A DNA stretch of 64,000 bases. Source: Streptomyces sp. NBRC 110611 (GTDB lineage Bacteria > Actinomycetota > Actinomycetes > Streptomycetales > Streptomycetaceae). The stretch's first letter is position 1. The number at the start of each line of letters is the position of its first letter. The DNA is taken from the NCBI RefSeq assembly GCF_001590865.1, contig NZ_BBUY01000017.1:68347-132346 (forward strand). Reading direction: 5' to 3'. Positions 42,475-50,761 of this stretch are shown here, one piece after another. A program made the translations under genes and the position numbers. The notes beneath the pieces were generated by a model that was given only the letters and a program-made list of their open reading frames with translations, searched no databases and was not told the origin of the DNA.

Positions 42475-43257
42475 ATGACCCCGCCTCCCTACGTGCCCGG
42501 CCATGGACTGCTCGCCGGGCGGACCGCCGTGGTCACCGCCGCCGCCGGAGCCGGCATCGGCGGCGCCACTGCCCGCCGCTTCCTGGAGGAGGGCGCCCGG
42601 ATCGTCATCGGCGATGCGCACGCCCGGCGGCTGACGGCGACCGCGGCGGCGCTGGCCGAGGAGTTCGGCGCGGACCGCGTCGCCGGGCTGCCCTGCGACG
42701 TCACCGACGAGGATCAGGTGGGCGCGCTCCTCGACCTGGCCGAGCAGCGCCACGGCCGGCTCGACATCCTCGTCAACAACGCCGGGCTCGGCGGCACCGC
42801 CGACGTCGTCGAGATGACCGACGCGCAGTGGAGCGCGGTTCTCGACGTCACCTTGACCGGCACCTTCCGCTGCACCCGCGCCGCGCTGCGCCGGATGAAG
42901 GCCGCAGGCCACGGCGGCGTCCTCGTCAACAACGCCTCCGTCGTCGGCTGGCGCGCCCAGCGCGGCCAGGCGCACTACGCCGCCGCCAAGGCCGGGGTGA
43001 TGGCGCTGACCCGCTGCACCGCCATGGAGGCCGCCGCCTACGGCGTACGGATCAACGCGGTCGCGCCCAGCCTCGCCATGCACCCGCACCTGGCGAAGGT
43101 CACCACCCCCGGGCTGCTGGCCGAACTCACCGAGCGGGAGGCCTTCGGCCGCCCGGCCGAACCCTGGGAGGTCGCCAACGTCATCGTCTTCCTGGCCGGC
43201 GACTACGCCTCGTACCTGACCGGGGAGACCGTCTCCGTCAGCTCCCAGCACCCATGA
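42475..43257 (+). CDS. SDR-family dehydrogenase, IpdF-like
   Basis: A 260-residue short-chain dehydrogenase: cofactor motif TAAAGAGIGGATARRFLEEGA, NNAG (VNNAGLGGT), catalytic Ser in VNNASVVGW, Tyr-Lys as YAAAKAGVMAL. Size and position before a FadA6-like thiolase match IpdF, the reductase of 5-hydroxy-methylhexahydroindanone propionate in steroid C/D-ring breakdown. ATG 42475 is used; GTG 42454 is possible. It follows the KstR2-like box. Confidence 0.82.
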   Translation: MTPPPYVPGHGLLAGRTAVVTAAAGAGIGGATARRFLEEGARIVIGDAHARRLTATAAALAEEFGADRVAGLPCDVTDEDQVGALLDLAEQRHGRLDILVNNAGLGGTADVVEMTDAQWSAVLDVTLTGTFRCTRAALRRMKAAGHGGVLVNNASVVGWRAQRGQAHYAAAKAGVMALTRCTAMEAAAYGVRINAVAPSLAMHPHLAKVTTPGLLAELTEREAFGRPAEPWEVANVIVFLAGDYASYLTGETVSVSSQHP

Positions 43258-43318
43258 GGCGCGACGCTTGCGGAATCGCCGGGCCCGTTCGCACACTCGT
43301 CAAGAGGAGAGCATCACC

Positions 43319-44476
43319 ATGGCCGAGGTCTATATCGTCGGTGCGCTGCGTACCCCTGTCGGCAGGAAGGGCGGGGGCCTGGCCGCCGTACACCCCGCCG
43401 ACCTCGGCGCCCATGTGCTCCGGGCGCTGATGGAGCGAACGGGCGCCGACCCGGCCGCCGTCGAGGATGTCGTCCTCGGCTGCCTGGACACGGTCGGCCC
43501 GCAGGCCGGCGACATCGCCCGTACCTGCTGGCTGGCCGCCGGGCTGCCCGAAGAGGTCCCCGGCGTCACCGTCGACCGCCAGTGCGGCTCCTCCCAGCAG
43601 GCCGTGCACTTCGCCGCCCAGGGCGTGCTCTCCGGCACCCAGGACCTGGTCGTCGCGGGCGGTGTGCAGAACATGTCGCAGATCCCCATCGCGTACGCCG
43701 CCCGCCGGGCCGCCGAACCGCTCGGCCTGGACCGGGGGCCGTTCGCGGGCTCCGAGGGCTGGCGGGCCCGCTACGGCGATGCCCCCGTCAGCCAGTTCCA
43801 CGGCGCCGAGCTGATCGCCGCCCAGTGGGGCATCTCCCGCCGGGACATGGAGGAGTTCGCGCTGCGCTCCCACCGGCGTGCCGTGCGCGCCCTCGACGAG
43901 GGCCGCTTCGACCGGGAGACCGTCCCGTACGGGGAGGTCACCACCGATGAGGGGCCGCGCCGGGACACCTCGCCGGCGAAGATGGCCGCGCTGCCGCCGC
44001 TGGCCGAGGGCGGCCGCCTGACCGCCGCGCTCTCCTCGCAGGTCTCCGACGGTGCGGCGGCCCTGCTGCTCGCCTCCGAGCGGGCGGCGGCCGCGCACGG
44101 CCTGACCCCGCGCGCCCGCATCCACCACCTGTCGGTGCGCGGCGAGGACCCGATCCGGATGCTCACCGCACCGATCCCCGCGACGGCGTACGCGCTCAAG
44201 AAGGCGGGCCTGACGATGGACGACATCGATCTGGTCGAGATCAACGAGGCGTTCGCGCCCGTGGTGCTGGCCTGGCTGAAGGAGACCGGTGCCGACCCGG
44301 AGAAGGTCAATGTCAACGGCGGCGCCCTCGCCCTGGGCCACCCGCTCGGAGCGACCGGGGCCCGGCTGATGACGACCCTGCTGCACGAACTGGAGCGCAC
44401 CGGCGGCCGGTTCGGCCTCCAGACCATGTGCGAGGGCGGCGGGCAGGCCAACGTCACCATCATCGAACGCCTTTGA
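43319..44476 (+). CDS. acetyl-CoA acyltransferase, FadA6-like thiolase
   Basis: A 385-residue thiolase. The nucleophile Cys lies in VDRQCGSSQQAVHFAAQG, and the C-terminal acid/base residues in NVNGGALALGHPLGATGARL and TMCEGGGQANVTIIERL. It closely resembles FadA6, which cleaves a beta-keto acyl-CoA late in C/D-ring degradation. ATG 43319 follows AAGAGGAGA. It is 61 bases after the IpdF-like SDR and convergent with the ipdABC unit. Confidence 0.87.
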   Translation: MAEVYIVGALRTPVGRKGGGLAAVHPADLGAHVLRALMERTGADPAAVEDVVLGCLDTVGPQAGDIARTCWLAAGLPEEVPGVTVDRQCGSSQQAVHFAAQGVLSGTQDLVVAGGVQNMSQIPIAYAARRAAEPLGLDRGPFAGSEGWRARYGDAPVSQFHGAELIAAQWGISRRDMEEFALRSHRRAVRALDEGRFDRETVPYGEVTTDEGPRRDTSPAKMAALPPLAEGGRLTAALSSQVSDGAAALLLASERAAAAHGLTPRARIHHLSVRGEDPIRMLTAPIPATAYALKKAGLTMDDIDLVEINEAFAPVVLAWLKETGADPEKVNVNGGALALGHPLGATGARLMTTLLHELERTGGRFGLQTMCEGGGQANVTIIERL

Positions 44477-44506
44477 GGCCCGCGCCGCGCGCCGCCGGGG
44501 CGCCGT

Positions 44507-45565
44507 TCAGCGCGGCAGGGCGGTGAGCGTCCGGTGGGCCTCGGCCATGATCCGGTCGACGAGCTCCGAACAGGACGGGAGATCGTCGATCAGACCGGCC
44601 ACCTGGCCGGCGGCCATCACGCCGAGGTCGGTACGGCCGTCCACCATCGAGGCCTTCAGCAGCATCGGGGTGTTGGCCGCCAGCAGGACCTGACTCCATG
44701 TCAGCTCCTTGCCCCGCTTCAGCGCCAGGCCGTCGCGGACCAGCCGGGGCCAGCTCAGCCCGGACAGTTTCCGGAACGACGCGGTGTGGCGTACGGCCCG
44801 CAGCAGGGCGCCGGCGCCTCCGGACCGCTCCAGGGATGTCACCAGGGCGCTGCGCAGCATCCGGTGCGGCAGCCCGTCCACCGCGGTGGTGACGGTGACA
44901 TCGTGGACGGCCGCGGCCAGATAGCGGGCCTGGACCGCCCGGGGCACGGTGCTGTCCGACGTCAGCAGGAAGCGGGTGCCCATGGCGATCCCGGCCGCGC
45001 CGTACGCGAGGGCGGCGACCAGCCCCCGGCCGTCGAAGAAGCCGCCCGCGGCGATCACCGGGATGCCGACGGCGTCGACGACCTGGGGGAGCAGCACGCT
45101 CGTGGCGACGTTCCCGGTGTGGCCGCCGCCCTCGCCGCCCTGGACGATGACCGCGTCGGCGCCCCAGGCCGCGACCTTCTCGGCGTGCCGGCGGGCGCCG
45201 ACGGACGGGATGACGACGACGCCGGCGTCCTTCAGCCGGGTGATCAGCTCGCGGGACGGGGCGAGGGCGAAGGAGGCGACCTGTACGCCCTCGTCCACGA
45301 TGATCCGCACCCGCTCGGCCGCGTCGCCCGCGTCCGCCCGCAGGTTGACGCCGAACGGCGCGTCCGTACGGGAGGCGACCTCGCGGACCGCCGCGCGCAG
45401 CCCGCCGGTGGTCATGGTGGCCGAGGCGAGGATCCCCAGCGCGCCCGCGTTCGCGGCGGCCGAGACCAGCCGGGGCCCGGCCACCCACCCCATTCCGGTC
45501 TGTACGAGCGGATACCGCACCCCGGTGAGCCGGGTGAGGGCCGTCTCCATCGGCGCCGACTCCAT
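44507..45565 (-). CDS. ipdC: nitronate monooxygenase-like flavoprotein, IpdC
   Basis: A 352-residue FMN TIM-barrel protein of the nitronate monooxygenase family: GVRYPLVQTGMGWVAGPRLVSAAANAGALG, GADAVIVQGGEGGGHTG, IPVIAAGGFFDGRGLVAAL. In steroid degraders this family member, next to IpdAB, is IpdC, a reductase or hydroxylase-type step before ring D opening. Its ATG overlaps the ipdB stop (ATGA), and the order echA20-ipdA-ipdB-ipdC is the M. tuberculosis Rv3550-Rv3553 order. Confidence 0.88.
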   Translation of the reverse strand: MESAPMETALTRLTGVRYPLVQTGMGWVAGPRLVSAAANAGALGILASATMTTGGLRAAVREVASRTDAPFGVNLRADAGDAAERVRIIVDEGVQVASFALAPSRELITRLKDAGVVVIPSVGARRHAEKVAAWGADAVIVQGGEGGGHTGNVATSVLLPQVVDAVGIPVIAAGGFFDGRGLVAALAYGAAGIAMGTRFLLTSDSTVPRAVQARYLAAAVHDVTVTTAVDGLPHRMLRSALVTSLERSGGAGALLRAVRHTASFRKLSGLSWPRLVRDGLALKRGKELTWSQVLLAANTPMLLKASMVDGRTDLGVMAAGQVAGLIDDLPSCSELVDRIMAEAHRTLTALPR

Positions 45566-46293
45566 CAGCCCTCGACCTCGCGAGCGCGGAGTCCCTCCGG
45601 GTCGAGGACCTCGCGGATCAGGTGCAGTTCGGCGGGGAGCGGCTCGCGGGTGTACGGCACGTCGTCGGGTACGGCGAGGTCGAACCCGGTCGCCTCCCGC
45701 ACCTGCTCGACCGTGACGCCCGGGTGCAGGGATGCCAGCCGCATCGACCGGTCCGGCGTCGCGAAGTCGAAGACGCCGAGGTTCGACACGACGCGCGGGA
45801 TGCGGTGGAAGCGGGTCGCCGAAGGACCGGCGGCGGCCGCGCTGTCGTACCCGACCCCGCTGACCATGTCGACCTTCTCGACGAAGACCCGGGCCGAGTG
45901 CTTCGGCACCCAGTAACTGGTCGGGTTGTTGAGGGTGTTGACGGGCGCGCCGCGCACCCCGAGCAGCTGGCGCGCGGGGCGCTCCCAGTCGCCGATGCAG
46001 GAGATGTTCTGGTTGCCGAACCGGTCGATCTGGCTCGCGCCCATCATCACGTGCCGTCGGCCCCCGGTGACCATCGCCAGGTGCCGGCGGTACGGCAGCC
46101 AGCCCTCCGTGCTCCCGTCCGGCCCGACGAGCATCGCCTCGCCGTCGGTCAGCAGCAGGTCCGGCGCGAAGGTCCGCTTGGCGAGCCGGGCGCCCACCGA
46201 CGGGATCAGGCCCATGGGGCTGGCGAGCACCTCGCCGTTGTCCCGCCAGGCCTCGGCGCAGGCGATCACGCAGTACTCGGCGCGGCTGGTCAT
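45565..46293 (-). CDS. ipdB: CoA-transferase-like ring-opening hydrolase, beta subunit
   Basis: A 242-residue class I CoA-transferase-fold subunit. It strongly resembles IpdB, with RHVMMGASQIDRFGNQNIS, VNTLNNPTSYWVPKHSARVFVEKVDMVSGVGYD and VVSNLGVFDF. IpdAB opens the last steroid ring (COCHEA-CoA hydrolase) rather than moving CoA. It overlaps ipdA and ipdC by four bases each. Confidence 0.93.
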   Translation of the reverse strand: MTSRAEYCVIACAEAWRDNGEVLASPMGLIPSVGARLAKRTFAPDLLLTDGEAMLVGPDGSTEGWLPYRRHLAMVTGGRRHVMMGASQIDRFGNQNISCIGDWERPARQLLGVRGAPVNTLNNPTSYWVPKHSARVFVEKVDMVSGVGYDSAAAAGPSATRFHRIPRVVSNLGVFDFATPDRSMRLASLHPGVTVEQVREATGFDLAVPDDVPYTREPLPAELHLIREVLDPEGLRAREVEG

Positions 46294-47132
46294 CGGGCCG
46301 CCTCGCGCCAGGCCTGGACGGCGGACTGGTAGGACTTCTCGTCGGCGCCGGACAGGAAGCGCTGCGCGAACTGTGGCCATGGCGTTGTCGCGTAGAGCTT
46401 CTGGAACGGCTCGTCGCGGTCGTAGTCGGGCACGCACGAGGTGAAGTGCGCGCCGTTCGGGGACTCGACGACACCGGTCACCGAGTGCCGCTTCACGAGG
46501 AGGGACTGCGGGACGGCGGTCCCGAATCCCTCCACGATCCGTTCGCATGAGACATACGCCGCGTCGGCCGCCTCGCAGAACAGGTCGTCGAAGTACGGGT
46601 CGGGTCCCAGGTACTGGCCGTTGCCCAGCCGGTCCGCGCGGTTCACGTGCACCAGCGCGGCGTCCATACGCAGCGCGGGCATCGCCACGAACTCCTCCGC
46701 GTCCTCGTACGGAGAAGTGACCGTCCGCAGTGACGGATTGACCCGCATCACGTCTGAGCCGATCCCGGCGCGGACGGGCAGGAAGGGGAGCCGGTTCGCG
46801 GCGGCGTGCAGCCCCCACATGAACATCGCCTCGTCGATCTCCGTCAGCGCGAAGGAGCCCGCCTGGCGGGCCGCGCGGAAATGGGGCTCCAGCGGGATCG
46901 AGTCGAGCGTCACGAACGCCGCGATCAACTTGCGGATCTTGCCTGCGGCGGCGAGGAGCCCCACGTCCGGCCCGCCGTACGAGACCACGGTCAGATCGGT
47001 GACGCCGGACCGCAGCAGCGCCCGTACCAGTGCCATCGGTTTGCGCCGGGAGCCCCAGCCGCCGATGCCGAGGGTCATCCCGCTGCGGAGGCGGGAGACC
47101 ACCTCCTCCGGTGTCATGGTCTTGTCCGTCAC
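46290..47132 (-). CDS. ipdA: CoA-transferase-like ring-opening hydrolase, alpha subunit
   Basis: A 280-residue partner of IpdB, with the diagnostic IGGWGSRRKPMALVRALLRS, VVSYGGPDVGLLAAAGKIRKL and LGNGQYLGPDPYFDDLF segments of IpdA. GTG 47132 overlaps the EchA20-like stop by GTGA and is favoured; ATG 47117 is possible. With IpdB it should cleave the last carbocycle of the steroid nucleus. Confidence 0.93.
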   Translation of the reverse strand: MTDKTMTPEEVVSRLRSGMTLGIGGWGSRRKPMALVRALLRSGVTDLTVVSYGGPDVGLLAAAGKIRKLIAAFVTLDSIPLEPHFRAARQAGSFALTEIDEAMFMWGLHAAANRLPFLPVRAGIGSDVMRVNPSLRTVTSPYEDAEEFVAMPALRMDAALVHVNRADRLGNGQYLGPDPYFDDLFCEAADAAYVSCERIVEGFGTAVPQSLLVKRHSVTGVVESPNGAHFTSCVPDYDRDEPFQKLYATTPWPQFAQRFLSGADEKSYQSAVQAWREAAR

Positions 47133-47887
47133 CGGGGGCCCTCCTCGGGGGAGGCACCGAAGGTGGCACGGACCCGGCCGGCCACCCCGCTCAGGTTCGC
47201 CTCGAAGGTGAAGCCCTGCTCGAAGCGGTAGCTGCGGCGGACGTCGACCGGGTCGATGCCGTTGATCGCGGCCTTGGCCAGCCGGAGCAGCAGACCGTCC
47301 TTGGCGGCGATCTCGCGCGCCAGCCCCAGGGCGCAGGGCATGAGTTCGGTGCGCGGTACGACCCGCCACACCGCACCGTGCGCCGCCAGCTCGGCGGCCG
47401 TGGCGGTGCGTGAGGTGTAGTACAGCGTCCGCATCAGATGCTGGGGCACCAGCCGGGCGAGGTGGGTGGCCGCGCCGAGCGCGCCCCGGTCCAGCTCCGG
47501 CAGGCCGAAGGTGGCGTCCTCGGCGGCGACGATCGCATCGGCGTTGCCGACCAGGCCGATACCGCCGCCCAGGCAGTGGCCGCCGACCGCCGCCACGACC
47601 GGTACCTCGCAGTCGTAGACGGCGGCGAACGCCTCGGCGCAGCCGCGGTTGGCGCCGAGCAGCGCCTGGTGCCCGCTGTCCCGCCGCAGCTCCTTGATGT
47701 CGACACCGGCGTTGAAGCCCTGCCCGGCGGCGGTCAGCACCACACAGCGGGTCTCCGGGTCGCGGCCCGCGCGCCGCACGGCGTCGGCGAGGTCGTACCA
47801 GCCCTGTACCGGCAGCGCGTTGACCGGAGGGAAGTCGACGGTGAGGACGGCGATGCCCTTCTCGGGGCGCGTGGTGGAGACACCCAT
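47129..47887 (-). CDS. crotonase-family hydrolase, EchA20-like
   Basis: A 252-residue crotonase-fold enzyme (GFNAGVDIKELRRD, GGHCLGGGIGLVGNADAIVAAEDATFGLPELDRGALGA). EchA20 opens the five-membered ring in steroid C/D degradation, and this gene leads ipdABC as in M. tuberculosis. ATG 47887 is preceded by the KstR2-like operator. It overlaps ipdA by four bases. Confidence 0.88.
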   Translation of the reverse strand: MGVSTTRPEKGIAVLTVDFPPVNALPVQGWYDLADAVRRAGRDPETRCVVLTAAGQGFNAGVDIKELRRDSGHQALLGANRGCAEAFAAVYDCEVPVVAAVGGHCLGGGIGLVGNADAIVAAEDATFGLPELDRGALGAATHLARLVPQHLMRTLYYTSRTATAAELAAHGAVWRVVPRTELMPCALGLAREIAAKDGLLLRLAKAAINGIDPVDVRRSYRFEQGFTFEANLSGVAGRVRATFGASPEEGPR

Positions 47888-47909
47888 CAGTGGATCAGCT
47901 ACCTTTCCA

Positions 47910-47925
47910 CCAAACGTTTGTTAGG
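47910..47925. promoter_or_regulatory. KstR2-like operator, second copy
   Basis: The minus strand reads CCTAACAAACGTTTGG, 15/16 identical to 42419-42434, centred 18 bases before the next gene on the plus strand and about 30 bases before the EchA20-like start. The core CAAACGTTTG is a perfect palindrome. Confidence 0.65.
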
Positions 47926-47943
47926 CCGGGAAGGTAGCATCGA

Positions 47944-48825
47944 ATGGAACTCGACGGGAGGGTCGCGGTCGTCACGGGCGGAACCCGGGGCGTCGGCGCG
48001 GGCATCGCCCGCTCGTTCCTGGCGGCGGGCTGCGCCCAGGTCGTCGTCTGCGCCCGCAGGCCACCGGACGGGCCCCTCGAAGCCGACGGCAGAAAGGCCG
48101 AGTTCAGCCCGCTGGACCTCCGTGACCCGGCCGCCGTACGGGACTTCTTCACCGGCCTCGCCGAGCGGTACGGGCGGCTCGACGTCCTGGTCAACAACGC
48201 CGGCGGTACGCCCTACCGCCTCCTCGGCGAGGCGCCGGCCGAACGGCACAGCCGGGTCATCGACCTCAATCTCACCGCGCCGCTCACCGCAACCCTCGCC
48301 GCGTACCCGCACCTCCGCGCCGCCCACGGCTCGGTGGTGATGATCGGCAGCGTCAGCGGCACCCGCCCGTCACCCGGCACGGCCGCCTACGGCGCGGCGA
48401 AGGCGGGGCTGGCGCAGCTGGCGCGCTCCATGGCGGTGGAGTGGGCGCCCGAAGTACGGGTGAACACGCTGGTGGCCGGCGCGGTCCGCACCGAGCGGTC
48501 GGCCCTGCACTACGGGGATGAGGAGGGCGTCGCCGCCGTCGCCCGCACCGTACCGCTGGGCCGGCTGGCCGAGCCCGCCGACATCGGCGAGGCGGCCGTC
48601 TTCCTCGCCTCGGACCGCGCCGGATACATCACCGGGGCGAGCCTCCAGGTGCACGGCGGCGGCGAGCGGCCCGCGTTCCTCGACGCCGCTACCGTCAACC
48701 AGGGCACCTCGCCCAATCAGGGCACCTCGCCCCACCAGGTCAGCTCGCCCCACCAGGGCACCTCGCCCGCCGCCGCGGCCGACGGAATCCCGCGAGCGAC
48801 CGGAACCAACCCGCCTACCACGTAA
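47944..48825 (+). CDS. SDR-family dehydrogenase with repeated C-terminal tail
   Basis: A 293-residue short-chain dehydrogenase (TGGTRGVGAGIARSFLAAG, VNNAGG, Ser in MIGSVSG, Tyr-Lys YGAAKAGLAQL). The fold ends near residue 250; the last 40 residues are an added tail of NQGTSP-type hexapeptides encoded by four 18-base repeats. It resembles Rv3549c of the HIP cluster, which is about 259 residues, so the tail is the main difference. It is divergent from the EchA20-like gene. Confidence 0.83.
   Translation: MELDGRVAVVTGGTRGVGAGIARSFLAAGCAQVVVCARRPPDGPLEADGRKAEFSPLDLRDPAAVRDFFTGLAERYGRLDVLVNNAGGTPYRLLGEAPAERHSRVIDLNLTAPLTATLAAYPHLRAAHGSVVMIGSVSGTRPSPGTAAYGAAKAGLAQLARSMAVEWAPEVRVNTLVAGAVRTERSALHYGDEEGVAAVARTVPLGRLAEPADIGEAAVFLASDRAGYITGASLQVHGGGERPAFLDAATVNQGTSPNQGTSPHQVSSPHQGTSPAAAADGIPRATGTNPPTT
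48697..48768. repeat. four 18-bp tandem repeats in an SDR gene
   Basis: Four in-frame units (AACCAGGGCACCTCGCCC and close variants) encode NQGTSP, NQGTSP, HQVSSP, HQGTSP. They are recent enough to be near-identical and likely to vary in copy number. Confidence 0.9.
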
Positions 48826-48836
48826 GGAACTCAACG

Positions 48837-49751
48837 ATGCCGAAGGGAATCTGTGCGGGCCGGGTCGCCGCCGTCACCGGAGCCGGCCGTGGTCTCGGCC
48901 GCGCCCACGCCCTGGCTCTCGCCGCCGAAGGCGCCCGGGTCGTGGTCAACGACCTGGGTGTCACCGCGGCCGGCGGCGGCGCCTCGTCCGGCCCCGCCCA
49001 GCGGGTCGTCGACGAGATCCGCGCCCGCGGCGGCCGGGCCGTCCCGCACACCGCGGACATCACCACCCCCGACGGCGCCGCCTCGCTCGTCACCACCGCC
49101 CTGGACGCCTACGGCCGCCTCGACACCCTCGTCAACAACGCCGGGTTCCTGCGCGACCGGATGCTGGTCAACCTCGACGAGGACGACTGGGACGCGGTCA
49201 TCGGCGTCCACCTCAAGGGCCACTTCCTGCCGCTCAAGTACGCCGCCGCGCACTGGCGGGCCGAGGCCGGAGCCGGCCGGACGCCGCACGCCCGGGTCGT
49301 CCACACCAGTTCGGGCGCCGGCCTGCACGGCAGTGTGGGCCAGGGCAACTACTCCGCCGCCAAGGCCGGCATCCTCGCCCTCACCTTCGTCGCCGCCGCC
49401 GAACTCGCCCGCTACGGCGTGCAGATCAACGCCATCGCCCCCGCCGCCCGTACCCGGATGACCGAGCGGGTCTTCGCCGGGACGATGGCGGCGCCCGCCG
49501 ACGGCGGGTTCGACGCGATGGCCCCGGAGAACGTCTCCCCGTTGGTCGTCTGGCTCTCCTCCGCCGCCAGCGACGGCGTCACCGGCCGGGTCTTCGCGGC
49601 CGAAGCGGGCCGTATCACCGTGATGGAGGGCTGGCGCCCCGGACCCACCGTGGACAAGGGCGGCCGCTGGACCCCGGCCGAAGCGGGGGAGACGGTACGT
49701 ACGTTGCTCGCGTCGGCGCAGCCGCCCCTGCCGGTGTACGGGGCACGATGA
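48837..49751 (+). CDS. SDR-family dehydrogenase (Rv3548c-like)
   Basis: A 304-residue short-chain dehydrogenase with cofactor motif TGAGRGLGRAHALALAAEGA, NDLG (acidic NAD-type), NNAGFLRD, Ser in HTSSGAGLHG and Tyr-Lys YSAAKAGILAL. It resembles the multifunctional-enzyme 17-beta-HSD type. Its length matches the second SDR beside the ipd genes in mycobacteria. It follows the previous SDR by 11 bases and is its operon partner. Confidence 0.85.
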   Translation: MPKGICAGRVAAVTGAGRGLGRAHALALAAEGARVVVNDLGVTAAGGGASSGPAQRVVDEIRARGGRAVPHTADITTPDGAASLVTTALDAYGRLDTLVNNAGFLRDRMLVNLDEDDWDAVIGVHLKGHFLPLKYAAAHWRAEAGAGRTPHARVVHTSSGAGLHGSVGQGNYSAAKAGILALTFVAAAELARYGVQINAIAPAARTRMTERVFAGTMAAPADGGFDAMAPENVSPLVVWLSSAASDGVTGRVFAAEAGRITVMEGWRPGPTVDKGGRWTPAEAGETVRTLLASAQPPLPVYGAR

Positions 49752-49781
49752 GCGCGTCGTCCGGGCGCACTGATCAGCCTG

Positions 49782-50585
49782 TCAGCCTGCGTCGCGTCCG
49801 CACGTCTTCAGCCCCGCGAGGACGGCGGCGCGGGTGAGCAGGTCCTCGAACATCGCCGGGGTGAGCAGGCCGGTGAAGGTGTTGCGCTGGCTGGGGTGAT
49901 AACTCCCCAGGACGTACAGCTCCTGGCGCCCGCCCGCGGCGGGGAGGGGCAGTTCCACTCCGTGGCCGAACGCCGGGCGGGGGCGGGGGAGCGGCCAGCC
50001 GGCCTCTCCGAGGACGGGCAGCAGCGCGTGCCAGGCGAAGGCGCCCAGCGCCACGACCGCCCGCAGCCCGGGGCCGAGCAGCGCCACCTCCGCCGCCAGC
50101 CAGGGCCGGCAGGTCCGCCGTTCGGCGGGCGTCGGCTTGTTCTCCGGCGGGGCGCAGTGCACCGGCGCGGTGACCCGCACCCCGTACAGCTCCAGCCCGT
50201 CACCACGGTGTGTCGCGGTGGGCTGGGAGGCCAGACCCACCGCATGGAGCGCGGCGAACAGGAAGTCGCCGGAGGCGTCCCCGGTGAACATCCGGCCCGT
50301 CCGGTTGCCGCCGTGCGCGGCCGGCGCCAGCCCGACGACGGCCAGCGCCGCGTCCGGCGGTCCGAACCCCGGGACCGGCCGCGCCCAGTACTCCCAGCCG
50401 CGGAACGCCGCGCGCGGGTGGGCGCCGATGTGCTCGCGCCAGGCCACCAGCCGGGGGCAGGCCCGGCACCGGGCCACCTGCGCGTCCAGCTCGGCGAGCC
50501 CGCCGCAGCGGGGTGCGGTGCGGGCCGGGAAGTCGCTGTCCTCGGCCCTGCCCGGCGGCCGACCGCTCGCGCCCGATGCTTCCAT
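49782..50585 (-). CDS. uracil-DNA glycosylase, family 5 (UdgB)
   Basis: A 267-residue UDG superfamily enzyme of the thermostable family 5. Four Cys (CRACPRL near 40; CAPPENKPTP; RRTCRPW) could ligate an iron-sulfur cluster. Motif 1 is GLAPAAHGGNRTGRMFTGDASGDFL, with Ala in place of the activating Asp of family 1, as in UdgB, and motif 3 is YHPSQRNTFTG. It removes uracil and other deaminated bases. It stands alone, convergent with the SDR gene. Confidence 0.88.
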   Translation of the reverse strand: MEASGASGRPPGRAEDSDFPARTAPRCGGLAELDAQVARCRACPRLVAWREHIGAHPRAAFRGWEYWARPVPGFGPPDAALAVVGLAPAAHGGNRTGRMFTGDASGDFLFAALHAVGLASQPTATHRGDGLELYGVRVTAPVHCAPPENKPTPAERRTCRPWLAAEVALLGPGLRAVVALGAFAWHALLPVLGEAGWPLPRPRPAFGHGVELPLPAAGGRQELYVLGSYHPSQRNTFTGLLTPAMFEDLLTRAAVLAGLKTCGRDAG

Positions 50586-50656
50586 CCCTCCACGCTAGGG
50601 CCTGGCCTCTCGCCGGGCCTGTGGAGCGGGGGCTCGCTGAACCGCTGTCAGAAGTC

Positions 50657-50685
50657 TTGCCAGTACAATATCACATTACTATTTT
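50657..50685 (+). promoter_or_regulatory. putative promoter of collagenase gene
   Basis: TTGCCA, then 17 bases, then TATTTT within an AT-rich stretch that is unusual for this sequence, about 75 bases before the collagenase start. It is read by eye only. Confidence 0.4.
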
Positions 50686-50761
50686 ACGGGTCACACCTCA
50701 CAGGGCTGCAGGCGGCTTCCGCTCTGCGCCCTCAACCCCCCACACTCCTCCGGAGGTTCAG

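Noticed and set aside
44534..45916. A 460-residue plus-strand frame opposite ipdC and ipdB
   Set aside because: Composition is that of an antisense shadow, and ipdC/ipdB are strongly recognised on the minus strand.
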